From contig SIJG01000029.1 of assembly GCA_023374025.1 (NCBI GenBank), positions 455,310-519,309 of the forward strand: a stretch of DNA of 64,000 nt. Direction: 5' to 3'. Shown in pieces: positions 11,390 to 22,316 of this stretch (its first letter is position 1; each line of letters begins with the position of its first letter). Position numbers and translations under genes: made by a program. The notes below the pieces were generated by a model. That model saw nothing but the letters and a program-made list of their open reading frames with translations. It searched no databases and had not been told where the DNA came from. Origin of the DNA: Heterodera schachtii. Lineage: Eukaryota; Nematoda; Chromadorea; Rhabditida; Heteroderidae.

Positions 11390-12420
11390 TGCCGTCGAAG
11401 TTTTGATTTTTAAATTCATGAAATATTCTCTCCCAACTTGCCTCGCTTCATGGCTGATTATTGCGCCTTGGTGCTTGGAAATGATCAGGTCGTGCCATTG
11501 GTATTCGAAGATTCTTCGGCACATACCAGGGATGGCACGGAATTCCGATTTCCGACTTCCGATTTCCGATTTCCGACATTTTTGGGGTCGGAATTCCGAT
11601 TTCCGGTTTCCGAAAAAATTTGGGACGTCGGAATTCCGACTTCCGATTTCCGAAATTTTGGATAAAAAGTCGGAAATTTCGGAAATTTTTTTTGAATTTT
11701 TTCAAAAAATTTACATTTTTTTTACAATTTTTATCAATAAATTGCATTAAAATTTTCAAAAATTTCCCGGCGGCGCCTATCGGCACCGCCGGATCCTAAA
11801 AATCTTATTTTCTACAGAAATTTTTGCCTCAACATCGCTAAATTTGGTCATTTTTTGGACAAAATTTGTTAACAATTTGCATTAAAAATTATAAAATTTT
11901 CCCCGGCGGCGCCTATCGGCACCGCCGGACCTCCCCCACCATGTTCTCAAAAATTTTGAAAAAACGCGCCGCAAAAAAAGGCAAAATTTTTGATGAAAAT
12001 CATTGAATAATTTTTTTAAGCAAATATGTATTTAAATAGATCAAAAAATTTTGGAATCGCCTTTTACTTGGTTAAGAATTTAAAATTTAGCCTATTAAAA
12101 TATTTAGAAAATTTTTTATTATATTTTATATTTTTGAAAAATTTCCGATTTCCGATTTCCGATTTCCGACGTTTTTGGGGTCGGAATTCCGATTTCCGAC
12201 TTCCGAAAAATTTTTGGGTCTCGGAAATCCGATTTCCGATTTCCGAAAAATTTTGGACCCCCGGAATTCCGATTTCCGATTTCCGAAAATTTTTGGGGCC
12301 TCGGAATGCCATCCCTGGCACATACCACAAATTTTTGTTTGCCAATGTCCTTGTTCACACTACAAAAGTTTACCAATTTTTATTTTCTGCCATTTCGCTT
12401 TGGTAACAGAGGAAAAGCCT
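11390..12420 (+). repeat. Degenerate coding-like segment split by an inserted element
   Basis: 11390-11527 is related to 3225-3400 (LPRFMADYCALVLGNDQ when read in frame). It is interrupted at 11528-12316 by a mobile element and resumes at 12317. The host reading SSAHT continues across the duplicated target GGCACATACC. The original gene cannot be identified. Confidence 0.5.
11528..12316. mobile_element. Element with AGGGATGGCACGGAAT ends, internal CCGATTTCCGA arrays and 10-bp target duplication
   Basis: It begins AGGGATGGCACGGAATTCCG and ends with the near-complement CGGAATGCCATCCCT. The direct repeat GGCACATACC stands at 11518-11527 and 12317-12326. Inside each end is a short-period array of GGAATTCCGATTTCCGA-like units (11534-11665 and 12140-12310). 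The middle carries two copies of a GC-rich hairpin, CCGGCGGCGCCTATCGGCAC (11767-11792 and 11903-11928). There is no transposase. A 9-11 bp target duplication is typical of Mutator-like elements; membership is inferred from that alone. Relatives: 31435-31692 and a remnant end near 39238. Confidence 0.75.
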
Positions 12421-13097
12421 AAAATGATTAAAAAGAATCAATTTTAAAATAAATTTTCAATTTATTTTCCTTTGTGCAGTCATTTTAAATTATAAATTTT
12501 TCCCTTTTTGCATGCACAATTTTAAAAGGCCAGCAAAGGATGAATTCAAAATATTTAATTCAATTTCTGATTACATTACCGTATTGGTGGAGCTGAGCAA
12601 ATAGTAACAAAGCACAGAATGACGGACAACAACAAAAATCAGTTCATTTGCTAATTAATTCTTAATTAATTAAAAATTGAATATTGATATGTACGATTTG
12701 ATAATTTTTTTTATTTTACTAATAAAATATTTACTCCAAAATGATAAATTAATGAATGAATAAAAGAGATGGGATGGAATTCGTTGGTGTGTAATGAATT
12801 CCGTTGTTAATCCAGCCACTGAATTTTCTGCGTCGAGTTTTTTTTTCACATAATGGTATTTCGTCCTTATTTTTTCTTATATTTTAGCAAAATGCAAAAA
12901 ACAAAAAAAAATCAGCTTTAACCCATGAAAATCAGGAAAATGCTGATAAACAGCTGAATTAGGAGCCCAGAATATTATCCTAATATTAATTTATTGAAAA
13001 AGAGACATCACACATATTTTGTTTATATGTGTCCGTGGGATTTCCAAATGAAACTTGGTTAGGTGGGTAGAGCACCCATGGTTTCTTAAGAAAAATG
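12421..13097. other. Intergenic, AT-rich
   Basis: Nothing recognisable. Confidence 0.5.
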
Positions 13098-13716
13098 TTT
13101 TTATTTTCTGCGAAATGAGTCTGAGTGCCGAGTTATGACGTGCCAAATTTTTAGTTTTTTTTAATTAAAGAAAAAGAACAATTATTTTGTTCACTTAAAA
13201 GAATCTGACGATGCAGAGGTAATGTGTTAGGTAAAATTTTTTTGTGTCTCAGGTTCGAATCATCTGCGCTAATACATTTTACAATTTTTACTTTTGCTTT
13301 TTTATGTAAAGTCAATTATATTTTAAAGAAATAAAATCTTTATTTTAATTTTATTTAATTAAAAAAAATCATTAAAAATAATGGTGCAATAAATATCCTT
13401 TCGTTAAAAACAATTTAATTTTTGTCTAAAACTTTATGAGTAACTTATTTGTCAAAATGGATAAAAAATAAGAATTTTAAATCAAAAAATTTTTTTTGTG
13501 ATAATGATAATTGACTTTGGCATAAAAAGCAAAAATAAAAATTAAAAAATGAAAATGCATGTAGGGGATCCGAACCTGGGTCCAGAAAACACTGACTAGC
13601 GCAGTACCGCTGCACCACTGAACACTGCAAAGGTGTCCAAACAATTAATTTGTTTATTCATTAAAAACTTTGGCACGTCATAACTCGGCACTCAGACTCA
13701 TTTCGCAGAAAAAATG
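13098..13716. mobile_element. Inverted-repeat element carrying tRNA-like sequences in both arms
   Basis: Ends are complementary: GCGAAATGAGTCTGAGTGCC near 13109 returns inverted near 13699, over about 45 bases. Each arm contains a tRNA-like block with pol III box-B words: GGTTCGAATC at about 13252 on the plus strand, and GGTTCGGATCC on the minus strand at about 13566-13577 with a box-A-like TGGTGCAGCGGT upstream. The two blocks are related to each other. The middle (about 13280-13540) is AT-rich. This may be a tRNA-derived unit caught in, or forming, a foldback element. Confidence 0.65.
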
Positions 13717-14009
13717 AGTATTTAAGCATCAATTTTTCAAACGATACCAGCAAAAATTGGTAATTTTCTGAATTCTTAAAATTTTTGGAAAATTTTTTTT
13801 ATAATTCAACAATTTTCGTTAAAATCGCCTATTATTTTTATTTTTAAGAAATTTTTTTATTATTTTTTGATTAATTGACTTACAATCTTTTTGAAGGGAA
13901 TAAAAAGAATCGTGATAAAAAAGTCGAATAATTTTAATGCTTATTATACTCATTTATTATTAAATAATTAAGCTAGGTATTCAAAATTATTTCAAAAATA
14001 TACCCAAAA

Positions 14010-14243
14010 ATGGATAAAGCCCAAATTGTCGCCATCGCTGTGATGCTTTTCGTCACAGTCTTTGCCATGGACATTTTGCTGATGGCAAATGCCCAGTGCG
14101 CTTACAACCCTTCTTTAAATGGGTGCGAAGATCCACAAAAATTGTGTGCCGCAGTTTATCTGTATGATGGCAGCAATTGCTTCTGCGGTAGGAGAAAAAT
14201 AAATAAAATTAATAATAATAAAAGAAATTATAAAAATAAATAA
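14010..14243 (+). CDS. Small secreted cysteine-rich peptide, paralogue with one lost Cys
   Basis: A 77-codon single-exon ORF, paralogous to 9883-10086. The signal peptide (MDKAQ ... LLMANA) and mature start QCAYNPSL are the same. The fourth cysteine is replaced: CAAGCVYDG in the partner is CAAVYLYDG here, leaving five cysteines and so one unpaired. The tail is longer because the partner's stop is lost; it runs on in Asn/Lys-rich AT sequence (INNNKRNYKNK). The signal peptide and most mature residues are conserved, so this is either a recently diverged active copy or an early decaying one. Confidence 0.65.
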   Translation: MDKAQIVAIAVMLFVTVFAMDILLMANAQCAYNPSLNGCEDPQKLCAAVYLYDGSNCFCGRRKINKINNNKRNYKNK

Positions 14244-15290
14244 TTTAATTATAATAATAAAACAAATTAATAATGGTCGCCTCAGAATACCATGACAGGT
14301 CAAAAATGACCACGAAAGCACTCAATGAATAGATTAGTTCTTCATCAGAAAAGAATTATTAAAAAAATAGGATTGAAAATTGTTAATGATTAAAATTCAG
14401 ATAATTCAAAAAACCAGATTAAATTAATTTCAAAAATTTTTTTTTTTGTTAAATGAGGCTCATTTTCAAATAGTAATTTTTTTAATTGACTAGGGGTATT
14501 CGAGAATCTCAGTCGCGAATCATCAAATTTCTTGGGATTTTTGTCTCAGTCTCGTTTCTCGGCCATTTATCTGAATTTGTTAGAGACTATGTTAGCTTCG
14601 TAGAGCCAAATATCACTGAAAAAGCGGTAAACTCAATAAAACCCACTAAAATACAAATTTGTCGCAAACGAACAGAAATATAAAAAAACATTTGTTTTAT
14701 TATTTAATTTAAATGTTCACTGTCGAAAAATACCTGTCACGTTATCGAATAAAGGTGAAGGAATTAACAAAATTATTATTTTACGAGCTTTTTAGGCCAA
14801 TATAACGGCGTCGTTAAAAATATAAAAAAATTCACAATTTTGTTCATATGGTTTGACCTAAAATTATGATTTAATTCCAAAAAACAAAATCCTTCTCCAT
14901 AATTAAACCAACATTTATTATTATTATGCATTATTTTTTATTTTTAATAAAGTTTTCATCTCACTTTTTTTGCCCTTTTCCCCCGCTATTTTACCCTTTT
15001 TGGGTCACCGTTTGCCCGACACAAAAAGGCAATAATTTGAATAAATAAAAGATAAAAACGGACGAAAATTATGAGTATTCAAATACCTATTTATTTTTTA
15101 TTTTTTTGCCCATCCCATTTTCTCCAATTTTGGGTCATCGTTTTGCCCATAAATTTATTTACTTTTTTGGCTATAAATATGTGCACAATTACAGCGGCTA
15201 TAGCAGAATTAGACTTCATTTGCTCATGTTTTTCTAAATTAATTAAACAAATTAAAATGAAAATGTTTAAATTTAGATTTTAAAATTAAA
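14244..15290. other. Intergenic, AT-rich
   Basis: No supported gene. ORFs at 14486-14683 and 15071-15283 lack family signals. Confidence 0.5.
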
Positions 15291-17321
15291 ATGTCATCAT
15301 TCACGACTTTTTCACCAGCGGACGAATTTTCTCCTCTCCAACGTAAAATTTTTTTAAAATGCACAATTAAAATATAATAATAATAATAACATTTTTAAAT
15401 AAATCAAATTTGTTAAAAGTAATTTTTTAATAATTTTTTATTTTAAGCAATTTTTCCAAATCTGAGCACATCGGAGGAAATGAGTGTTCTGATTGCCAGA
15501 ATTGCTGAGCTGTACCGAGCGAAAACAATTGAACCATCTGTTGCAAGTTCTGCTGAAGTGTTTGGACAAGACGGATACGGTAGAGAATTTAGCATAATTG
15601 AGGGGGTATAGTATGAAAATTATATAATCAAAGAAATGATTTTGAAATTTATTAAAGCAAAATTTGTTATGTTTTCAAAAAAATTATGGCAAAAATGTTT
15701 AGAAACCAACTTTTTTAAATAGAACCTAAAATTATTATTTACTTACTTAATTTTATTTCATTAAATTTATTTTGAGGAATTAATGATGAAGAGTTAAGTC
15801 TGGATGAAGAAGATGAAGATGAACAGCAAGAAGATAGGAAAACTCCCACAAAAGATGGTAATAAGCATTTTTTGCGAAAATAATATTAGATATTTTCAGA
15901 TATAATTTGATAACTTAACAAAATTTAAAAAAAATTAATTGAAAAATTGCTTTAAATTTCAGTTTCGGAAGATCATTTGAAAGCAATTTTGGAGAGAATT
16001 GGCGAAATTGAGAAGCAGCAACAACAGCAGACAAAAGGCGAGCACAATTTAAAGAATAATAAAAAAATTTCGGCTTTTCTTTGATAATTGCATTTGAACA
16101 TTTTTTAAACAGTTCCTGAGAACATTTGTATTCATCAGTCATTTTGACTGGCAGCAGAATTAATACAATCAGAGAAAATCTTAAAACCCTACCGATTCTG
16201 CGTAAAAATGCTAAATTCATAGGAATATTTTTAAGTTTTTATCTAATTACTGTTTTCATAAATAATTGTTTTCTATTTTAAGCTGCTGAGGAACGATTCT
16301 TACACTTGCAAAATGATCAGAAAAAAATTTTGGAAAAAATCAGTGTATTTGAGAAGCAGACACAGAAAAAGGTGAATAAATGGACGAGGAAAAATAAAAT
16401 AAATAAATTTTATGGTAAAAATATATTTTAATTTATTTAATAATTTTAGAAATTATTATTTAAAAATAAAATAAATTAATTAAAATGTTTTATTTTAGGT
16501 GTTTTTAAAATTTGAAGAAAATTGTTGGGATGCCTTCGCTTGTCATAAGGACATCGAAATTACTGGCGACAAAAGTTTGACTGTCCATCATAAGGGAATT
16601 TCTGGTAGTTTCATTAAAAATAATTTGTAAAAATAATTTTTCTTCAAAAGGTTGTTGGTATTCCGTCTTCGCAAAACATCCGATTTTGCTGATGAATGAT
16701 TCTTCTATCATTTTTTACTATGAAATTTCATTTAAACATATGAAAGGTGAATTAATCTTTAGGTATTTTGAAAGATTTGATAATTAGGAATATTGAAAAG
16801 TGAAATCTTTTATTGATTTAATATTATTTATTTTATCATTTTTCAGTGGGGTCAGCTTCGGATTAGCCGTTAAACACAAGACGCCGCTGGACAAAACAAT
16901 TTCTAACCGCATTGGCACTTATGCATTTAATAGTTATGGTGTGGTCAGGATTAACGGTGAATTTAATCAAACAAAACGCGAATATTCCTACGGTGCTGGT
17001 GATACCGTAGGAATTGGCGTTAATTTGGCCACTCGACAGATCATTTTCACCAAAAATGGAAAACGATTGGGTTGGCAAATGAATAATGTTAATTAAATTT
17101 TATTATTTAAATTATTTTATTTAATTGCCAATTTATGCTAATTGATTTTTGTTTCAAATAATCAAAAATCCCTTAACTTTTCCACAGGTTTTTCCGATTT
17201 GTTCGTTTCCGCATCTTTTACTGATGATTCTGTTTGTCCATTTGTTTCTTTGTTGTACTCTGGTAACAAAATTGAAGCGAATTTTGGACCCAATTTCAAA
17301 TTCGATTTGTCAACTCTCTGA
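15291..17321 (+). CDS. Coiled-coil SPRY-domain protein (no signal peptide), 9 exons
   Basis: Exons: 15291-15342, 15448-15579, 15777-15857, 15963-16037, 16283-16371, 16499-16604, 16651-16762, 16847-17070, 17188-17321. The sum is 1005 bases (334 residues) and all phases close. The N terminus MSSFTTFSPADEF is not a signal peptide. It is followed by an acidic stretch (SLDEEDEDEQQEDRK), then a coiled coil (ERIGEIEKQQQQQ, AAEERFLHLQNDQKKILEK) and a SPRY domain with CWDAFACHKDIEITGDKSL, SVFAKHPILL, YSYGAGDTVGIGV, RQIIFTKNGKRLG and EANFGPNFKFDLSTL. Intron 4 starts with GC (AAAAG|GCGAGC). Exon 7 must use the later donor at 16763 to keep the frame, adding GELIF in the strand before GVSFGLAV. It is paralogous to the minus-strand gene at 5988-8482, sharing exon positions in the coil and SPRY parts. 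Confidence 0.86.
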
Positions 17322-17589
17322 AGAAAAAGAAATATTAAATAAAATGATTATTTTCTTGAAAATTCTCTTATCTTTTTTTGCTTACTTTCACTCTTTTTTT
17401 TTAAATTTTGATATTTAAATATTTTTGTTATGTTATTTGAAAATTGTAATAAAATTAAATAGAATTTTTATTTTTCTTGTTTTTCATTTCTGGTTAATAA
17501 TAAGGAACTGAAATTTGAGAGCTCAGTTAGGAATCGAAAAGATTGAATTTTCTGATTTTCGGAACCTCTTTTCATAAAATAACATAAAA

Positions 17590-18370
17590 AAAAATAGATG
17601 AACTACCACCACCCAGGACTTATTTTCAGAATAAAATTCTTTCAAAAGATTTTTAAATTTATTTAAACCTGATATTTCCATAGCTCTTTTGGGTAATTAA
17701 TTGTACGAATAAAAAAGTTATTTCGAGATTTATTACTGAATTTTTTATTTTGAATCCTAAATGTTTTTCGTTAAGAAAATTCGAAATATTTTTTTGGGTC
17801 TAAATGAGTTAAGCCTCAAATTATTTTGAAAGTCATATTCATATCAGTGAGCGACCTTCGAGTACTTAATTTCGTCAATTTGCAAATCTCAAGTCTTTTT
17901 TCATATAGTGCATCCTTGAGGCCACATTTTTTTGTATACGATTCTTGTGAAGTATTTTTGAACCTTTTCTATTCTTTTACTCTGTTCTTTTGAGGAGATA
18001 TTCCAAACTTCGGATGCGTATTCGAGGTGAGGCCTTATATAGCTTTTATATGCTAGGATTAAGGTACTGATATCCCTTGTGTTTAATATTTTTAAAATTT
18101 GATATGCTTTGTAATAGGCAGCCTTTAAAATTTTTGAAATATGAATGTTAAATGAGAGCTTTTGATCAACCAACACCCCCAAATCACGGACACAATCTAT
18201 GCTTAAAATTACTTTCTCCCCATTTTATATTCATGTTTAGAATTATTTTTTCCTAAATATAATACTGCGGTTTCTCATGCGCAATGGCTATGCCATTGTC
18301 TTTAGACCATTTGGCTAAGTTAGCCAACGCTAAAGAGAGTAAATCCCTTTTCGCGTCATTATCATGCGAA
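17590..18370 (-). pseudogene. Non-LTR retrotransposon ORF2 3' fragment, left arm of a palindrome
   Basis: Minus strand: LGVLVDQKLSFNIHISK, RPHLEYASEVWN and KRIEKVQKYFTRIVYKK are the conserved end of LINE reverse transcriptases (the 'DLGVxxDxxLxFxxHI ... LEYxxxVWxP' region). Upstream (18200-18370) the frame is broken by several stops. A 7-T run at about 17927 shifts the frame relative to the right copy, which has six A, and truncates the protein. Confidence 0.78.
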
Positions 18371-18375
18371 ATGTA

Positions 18376-18960
18376 GCCTCACCTCGAATACGCATCCGAA
18401 GTTTGGAATATCTCCTCAAAAGAACAGAGTAAAAGAATAGAAAAGGTTCAAAAATACTTCACAAGAATCGTATACAAAAAATGTGGCCTCAAGGATGCAC
18501 CATATGAAAAAAGACTTGAGATTTGCAAATTGAAGAAATTAAATACTCGAAGGTCGCTCACTGATATGAATATGACTTTCAAAATAATTTGAGGCTTAAC
18601 TCATTTAGACCCAAAAAAATATTTCGAATTTTCTTAACGAAAAACATTTAGGATTCAAAATAAAAAATTCAGTAATAAATCTCGGAATAACTTTTTTATT
18701 CGTACAATTAATCCGTGGAAATTGCTTACCCAAAACAGCTATGGAAATCGGAACTTTAGCTAAATTTAAAAATTTTGTGAAAGAAAGTTATTTAGAAAAT
18801 AAGTCATGAGTGGTGGTGGTTCATCCCTTTTTATTTTATTTTATGTGTTATTTCTGTATTGACCATATCGTATTTTTCTATTTGTATTCATTACTTTGTT
18901 TTCCGCTATAAGTGCAACTACATATGTTGCCTTGCGGTTTGCTCAAATAAATAAATTTAT
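18376..18960 (+). pseudogene. Inverted copy of the same LINE ORF2 end plus 3' tail
   Basis: Plus strand from 18376: HLEYASEVWNISSKEQSKRI continuing past the point where the left copy breaks (KKCGLKDAPYEKRLEIC, STRR-like LNTRRSLTDM), then a stop and scattered remnants (FFIRTINPWKLL). 18376-18845 mirrors 17590-18032. The 3' tail ends in AATAAATAAATTT near 18950. The two copies face each other around an unduplicated 340-bp piece. Confidence 0.75.
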
Positions 18961-19639
18961 TAGTGATTTGATATGATAAATTAAATACTTTCTTTTTAAA
19001 AAGTTGTAAGCACTAGGAACCCTTTACCATGGGGACCGGAAGGGACACCAAGCGGAAAATTTGACAACGCCTGAATTTTGGACACCAAGGGAAATGGACA
19101 TCCACCGGAAAACTGAAAACCAAATTCCTCTTTTAAAAAAATAAAGCCAGGAATTAGGTGAAAAAAATTTGGTTGGGTAAATGGATTAATGAATTAAGGT
19201 ATTATAGTTGATTAGACAACAGCACGATGGTTGACCAATGTGCCAAAAATGCACGAAAATGGGAACCCTATCGAAAAGAAAACTTTTTTCTTTGTGAATG
19301 ATATGATGGTTTTTGTCTGCTGATATTAAAAATAATAACAATATTTATTTCCATTTTATTGAGCATATATATAAAAATATTTGTGCAGATTAAGATAAGG
19401 ATCTTTTAGGCCAAACTAAAATTTTGTTTTTGTTTTTTATTTAATTTTTATATCCAATAGTATCCAATTTTCCATTGTTGTCCAATTTACTAGAAGCCTT
19501 TACCAGGGTTTTTTTTAATTTCTGTCTTTTCCCCACAATCCCCCCCCCCATCAAAAATGGAATATCTATTAATTTTATATTCACAGGTAAGTAGGGAGGG
19601 TTCTGAACGGTGCTAGGTCGTTTCTTAAATTTCGCCAAT
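18961..19639. other. Intergenic
   Basis: No gene supported. The 19441-19638 minus ORF lacks similarity and contains a C run (19551-19559). Confidence 0.45.
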
Positions 19640-19674
19640 ATGATAATAGAAAATATTTAATATATATACAAACT

Positions 19675-20060
19675 ACATCAATCATTCGAGATCATTCATT
19701 CGAGAAACATACAATAATATAGCGTGTAAATATAAAAATGTACATTTTATTATTTAATATTTATACAAACTACATCAATCATTCGAGAAATATACAATAT
19801 TATAGCGTTTAAATATAAAAATGTACATTTTATTATTTAATATTTATACAAACTACATCAATCATTCGAGAAACATAAATAATATAGCGTGTAAATATAA
19901 AAATGTACATTTTATTATTTAATATTTATACAATATGCATCAATCATTCGAGAAACATACAATATTATAGCGTGTAAATATAAGAATGAATATTTTATTA
20001 TTTAATATTTATACAAACTACATCAATCATTCAAGAAATATACAATAATTTAGCCTGTTT
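19675..20060. repeat. ~83-bp AT-rich minisatellite, about 5 copies
   Basis: The unit contains CATCAATCATTCGAGAAA, TATAGCGTGTAAATATAAAA and TGTACATTTTATTATTTAAT. Copies start near 19678, 19774, 19858, 19939 and 20022, the last one diverged. It is the same unit as the larger array at 27585-29045. Confidence 0.88.
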
Positions 20061-20328
20061 GATTAGTTTGTATAAATAATAATAATATCTTCATCTTTGT
20101 ATTTTGTATGCTATAATATTATACAATACTCTGTTAATCATGTAATTTGTATAACGATTATGTGTACATGCTATAAAGCACAAACCTTTTAAAACAGAAA
20201 CTGTCCCAATAAAAGGCAAGGCAAATGTGAATTATTATCACAATTTTTATAAATCTAATTTACAAAAAATAAATTCTCACTTTATCAAAGTTTATATTTA
20301 TTGAGAATTTTTTAATTCTTCCAGCAAA

Positions 20329-21674
20329 ATGAATTTTTGCTTCCAATTCTTTGTATTTTTTATTGCCATTATTTGGCTTTGCTTCTTTTTTGAATGCTCA
20401 AATGGCAGTGGCATTGGTGAAGTGCTAAAAAACATTGATGAATCTACTTCAAACGGAGGCCCCAATCTTGAAAACAAAGCTAGTAATTCAGCGTAACAAA
20501 ATTCTGAAATTTCCCGGAGGGGCTTTCGATATCGCCAGAGCCAAAATCCCCATAAATCTTTAAAATTTCAATCCAAAAAAAAATTGAACTCTAATTTTCA
20601 AAAAAAATAACAGTTCACATCTTAATTAAGGAATTTGAGGAGATCAAATTAAAAAATTAAGAATTTTCTATGTGTATGAATTTATGAAAACAAATGTGAT
20701 GATAATATGATTTCGAAATTGTGTTGATCAAATTTTGAGAATGATTCAAAAATTTTAGATTTTTTCAGTAAAATTTTGATTTTATTCGTGTTTTGAGTTT
20801 CGTATTGCCTGAATGAATTGCGATTCTGTAACCTTATTTAAAGTAATTGTTTTTTTTTCAAAAATTATTTGATAAAATTAAATTAATTTTAAGGAAAATA
20901 GTTGGGATGCCACCGCTTGTGATGAACGCCTTGAAATCACTGGTGACAAAAGTTTGACTGTCCATTATAAGCGAAAACGATTAGGTAATCAAAATAATTT
21001 GTAAATAACTATTTTTTTTCAAAGGTGGTTACCGCACTGTCTTCGCTAAACACCCGATTTCGTCCAACATTGATTCCAATGGCATTTTTTACTTTGAAAT
21101 TAAAGTCGAAAATTTTCAATGGTAAATATATTTTGTTTTCTCAAAAAATGAATATAATTTTAAATAATATTAAATTTGTATATTCAGTATTTTGTTTGGA
21201 TTTGCTGATAAACTGAAGAAAAACGCACGGGATGATAGAATTTTTTTTCGAGATGGCACTTATGCATATCAAAGTAATGGCCGTACTTGGATTAACGGAA
21301 AAGAAAGAAATGATGGATATAAATTCGGTGTTGGTGATATTGTCGGATTCGGCGTGAATTTGAAAACCAAAAAGATAATTTTCACAAAGAATGGATGTCT
21401 TCTTGGTTTGTTAAATAAACTGATTTTTATATGAAAATAAATTAATATTTAATTGTTTTGTTGAAATTTATTTTGAAATTCTAAGACAATAAGTGTTGAA
21501 CTTCGTGCCTTTTAATAATACATTCTTTTTTTCACAGGTTCTTCCAAGTTTACCTCTGCTTCATCGTCCGCTTTTGCCCAATTGTTTCCGTTCGTTTCTT
21601 TGTATGACCCCGAAGACAAAATTACGGCCAATTTTGGAACGGAGGAATTCAAATTCATTCCGATGAAACTCTGA
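20329..21674 (+). CDS. SPRYSEC-like secreted SPRY-domain protein
   Basis: The SPRY exons are secure: 20894-20984, 21025-21121, 21188-21405, 21538-21674 (181 codons, phases consistent). They show SWDATACDERLEITGDKSL, TVFAKHPISS, FYFEIKV, GTYAYQSNGRTWINGK, FGVGDIVGFGV, KKIIFTKNGCLLG and ITANFGTEEFKF, ending PMKL-stop. Upstream at 20329 an ATG opens a strong signal peptide (MNFCFQFFVFF, hydrophobic to about residue 22, then ECSNGSGIGE). Using the donor GAA|GTGCTA at 20422 gives 31 residues in phase with the SPRY exons. The alternative donor at 20488 is out of phase, and without splicing the ORF stops at 20494. Signal peptide directly followed by SPRY, with no coiled coil, is the SPRYSEC effector layout of cyst nematodes; such proteins are secreted into host plants. 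The joining intron is inferred. Confidence 0.72.
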
Positions 21675-22000
21675 AGCAACAAGCAATCACTGAAGCTGAT
21701 TGATTGATCACTTGTTTATTTTTCGGATAATCTTATGGTTTTTTTTATCTTTCTTTCCTTTCTTTGCTTTACTTTTATAAAAAAATGGTATTTTTTATCA
21801 TTTCATTATTTATTTATATTTTTTATTAAAAACCCATCAAATTCATTTTTCCGACGGTTTTCTGGGTTGCTAATAACGATTATAGATATTGATCATATGG
21901 CCCAGAGCCGAAAATGGTCGAAATATATACCAATCGATAGCTCTCGGTCTGTAATGGAAGGATCCGAACGATTTTTTTGCGGAAACCAATCCCTGAAGAG

Positions 22001-22316
22001 TTACAGACGCGGGACTGAAATGGCCAAAAAATTAAAAAATTCAGTCCGTTTTTCTGTCCTCACCACTTCGTGCCCTGCCTCGGCCAATGAGTCGGCAATT
22101 GTGACTGTGCGCGGGCACTACCGAATAGACAAGAATTTTCAGCTTTTTCTTTTCCGGCGGCGCCGATTGTGCCTTTGCTGTTTTATTGTGCCATTTGTGG
22201 TGGCAAAAAAGAAAAATAGCAAAAAGAAAAGTCGGGTGAAGAAAAGCATTTGACAGACCAAAAAATAGGGAAAATAGAATTAATTTAAAAAGTTGAAACA
22301 AAATGAGGAAATGCAA
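22001..22316 (-). pseudogene. UDP-glycosyltransferase N-terminal fragment (left-arm copy)
   Basis: Minus strand from ATG 22316: a hydrophobic leader, then KLKILVYSVVPAHSH, followed after a one-base shift near 22097 by IADSLAEAGHEVV. These are the start strand and first helix of nematode UDP-glucuronosyl/glucosyltransferases (KILVY...HS...IADxLxxAGHEV). The frame then stops at about 22001 and no later UGT motif follows. The long ORF on the opposite strand (21735-22253) is its shadow. Confidence 0.55.

Noticed and set aside
21735..22253. 172-codon ORF conserved in both arms
   Set aside because: Conserved only because the arms are copies. The opposite strand carries the recognisable UGT motifs, so this is the shadow.
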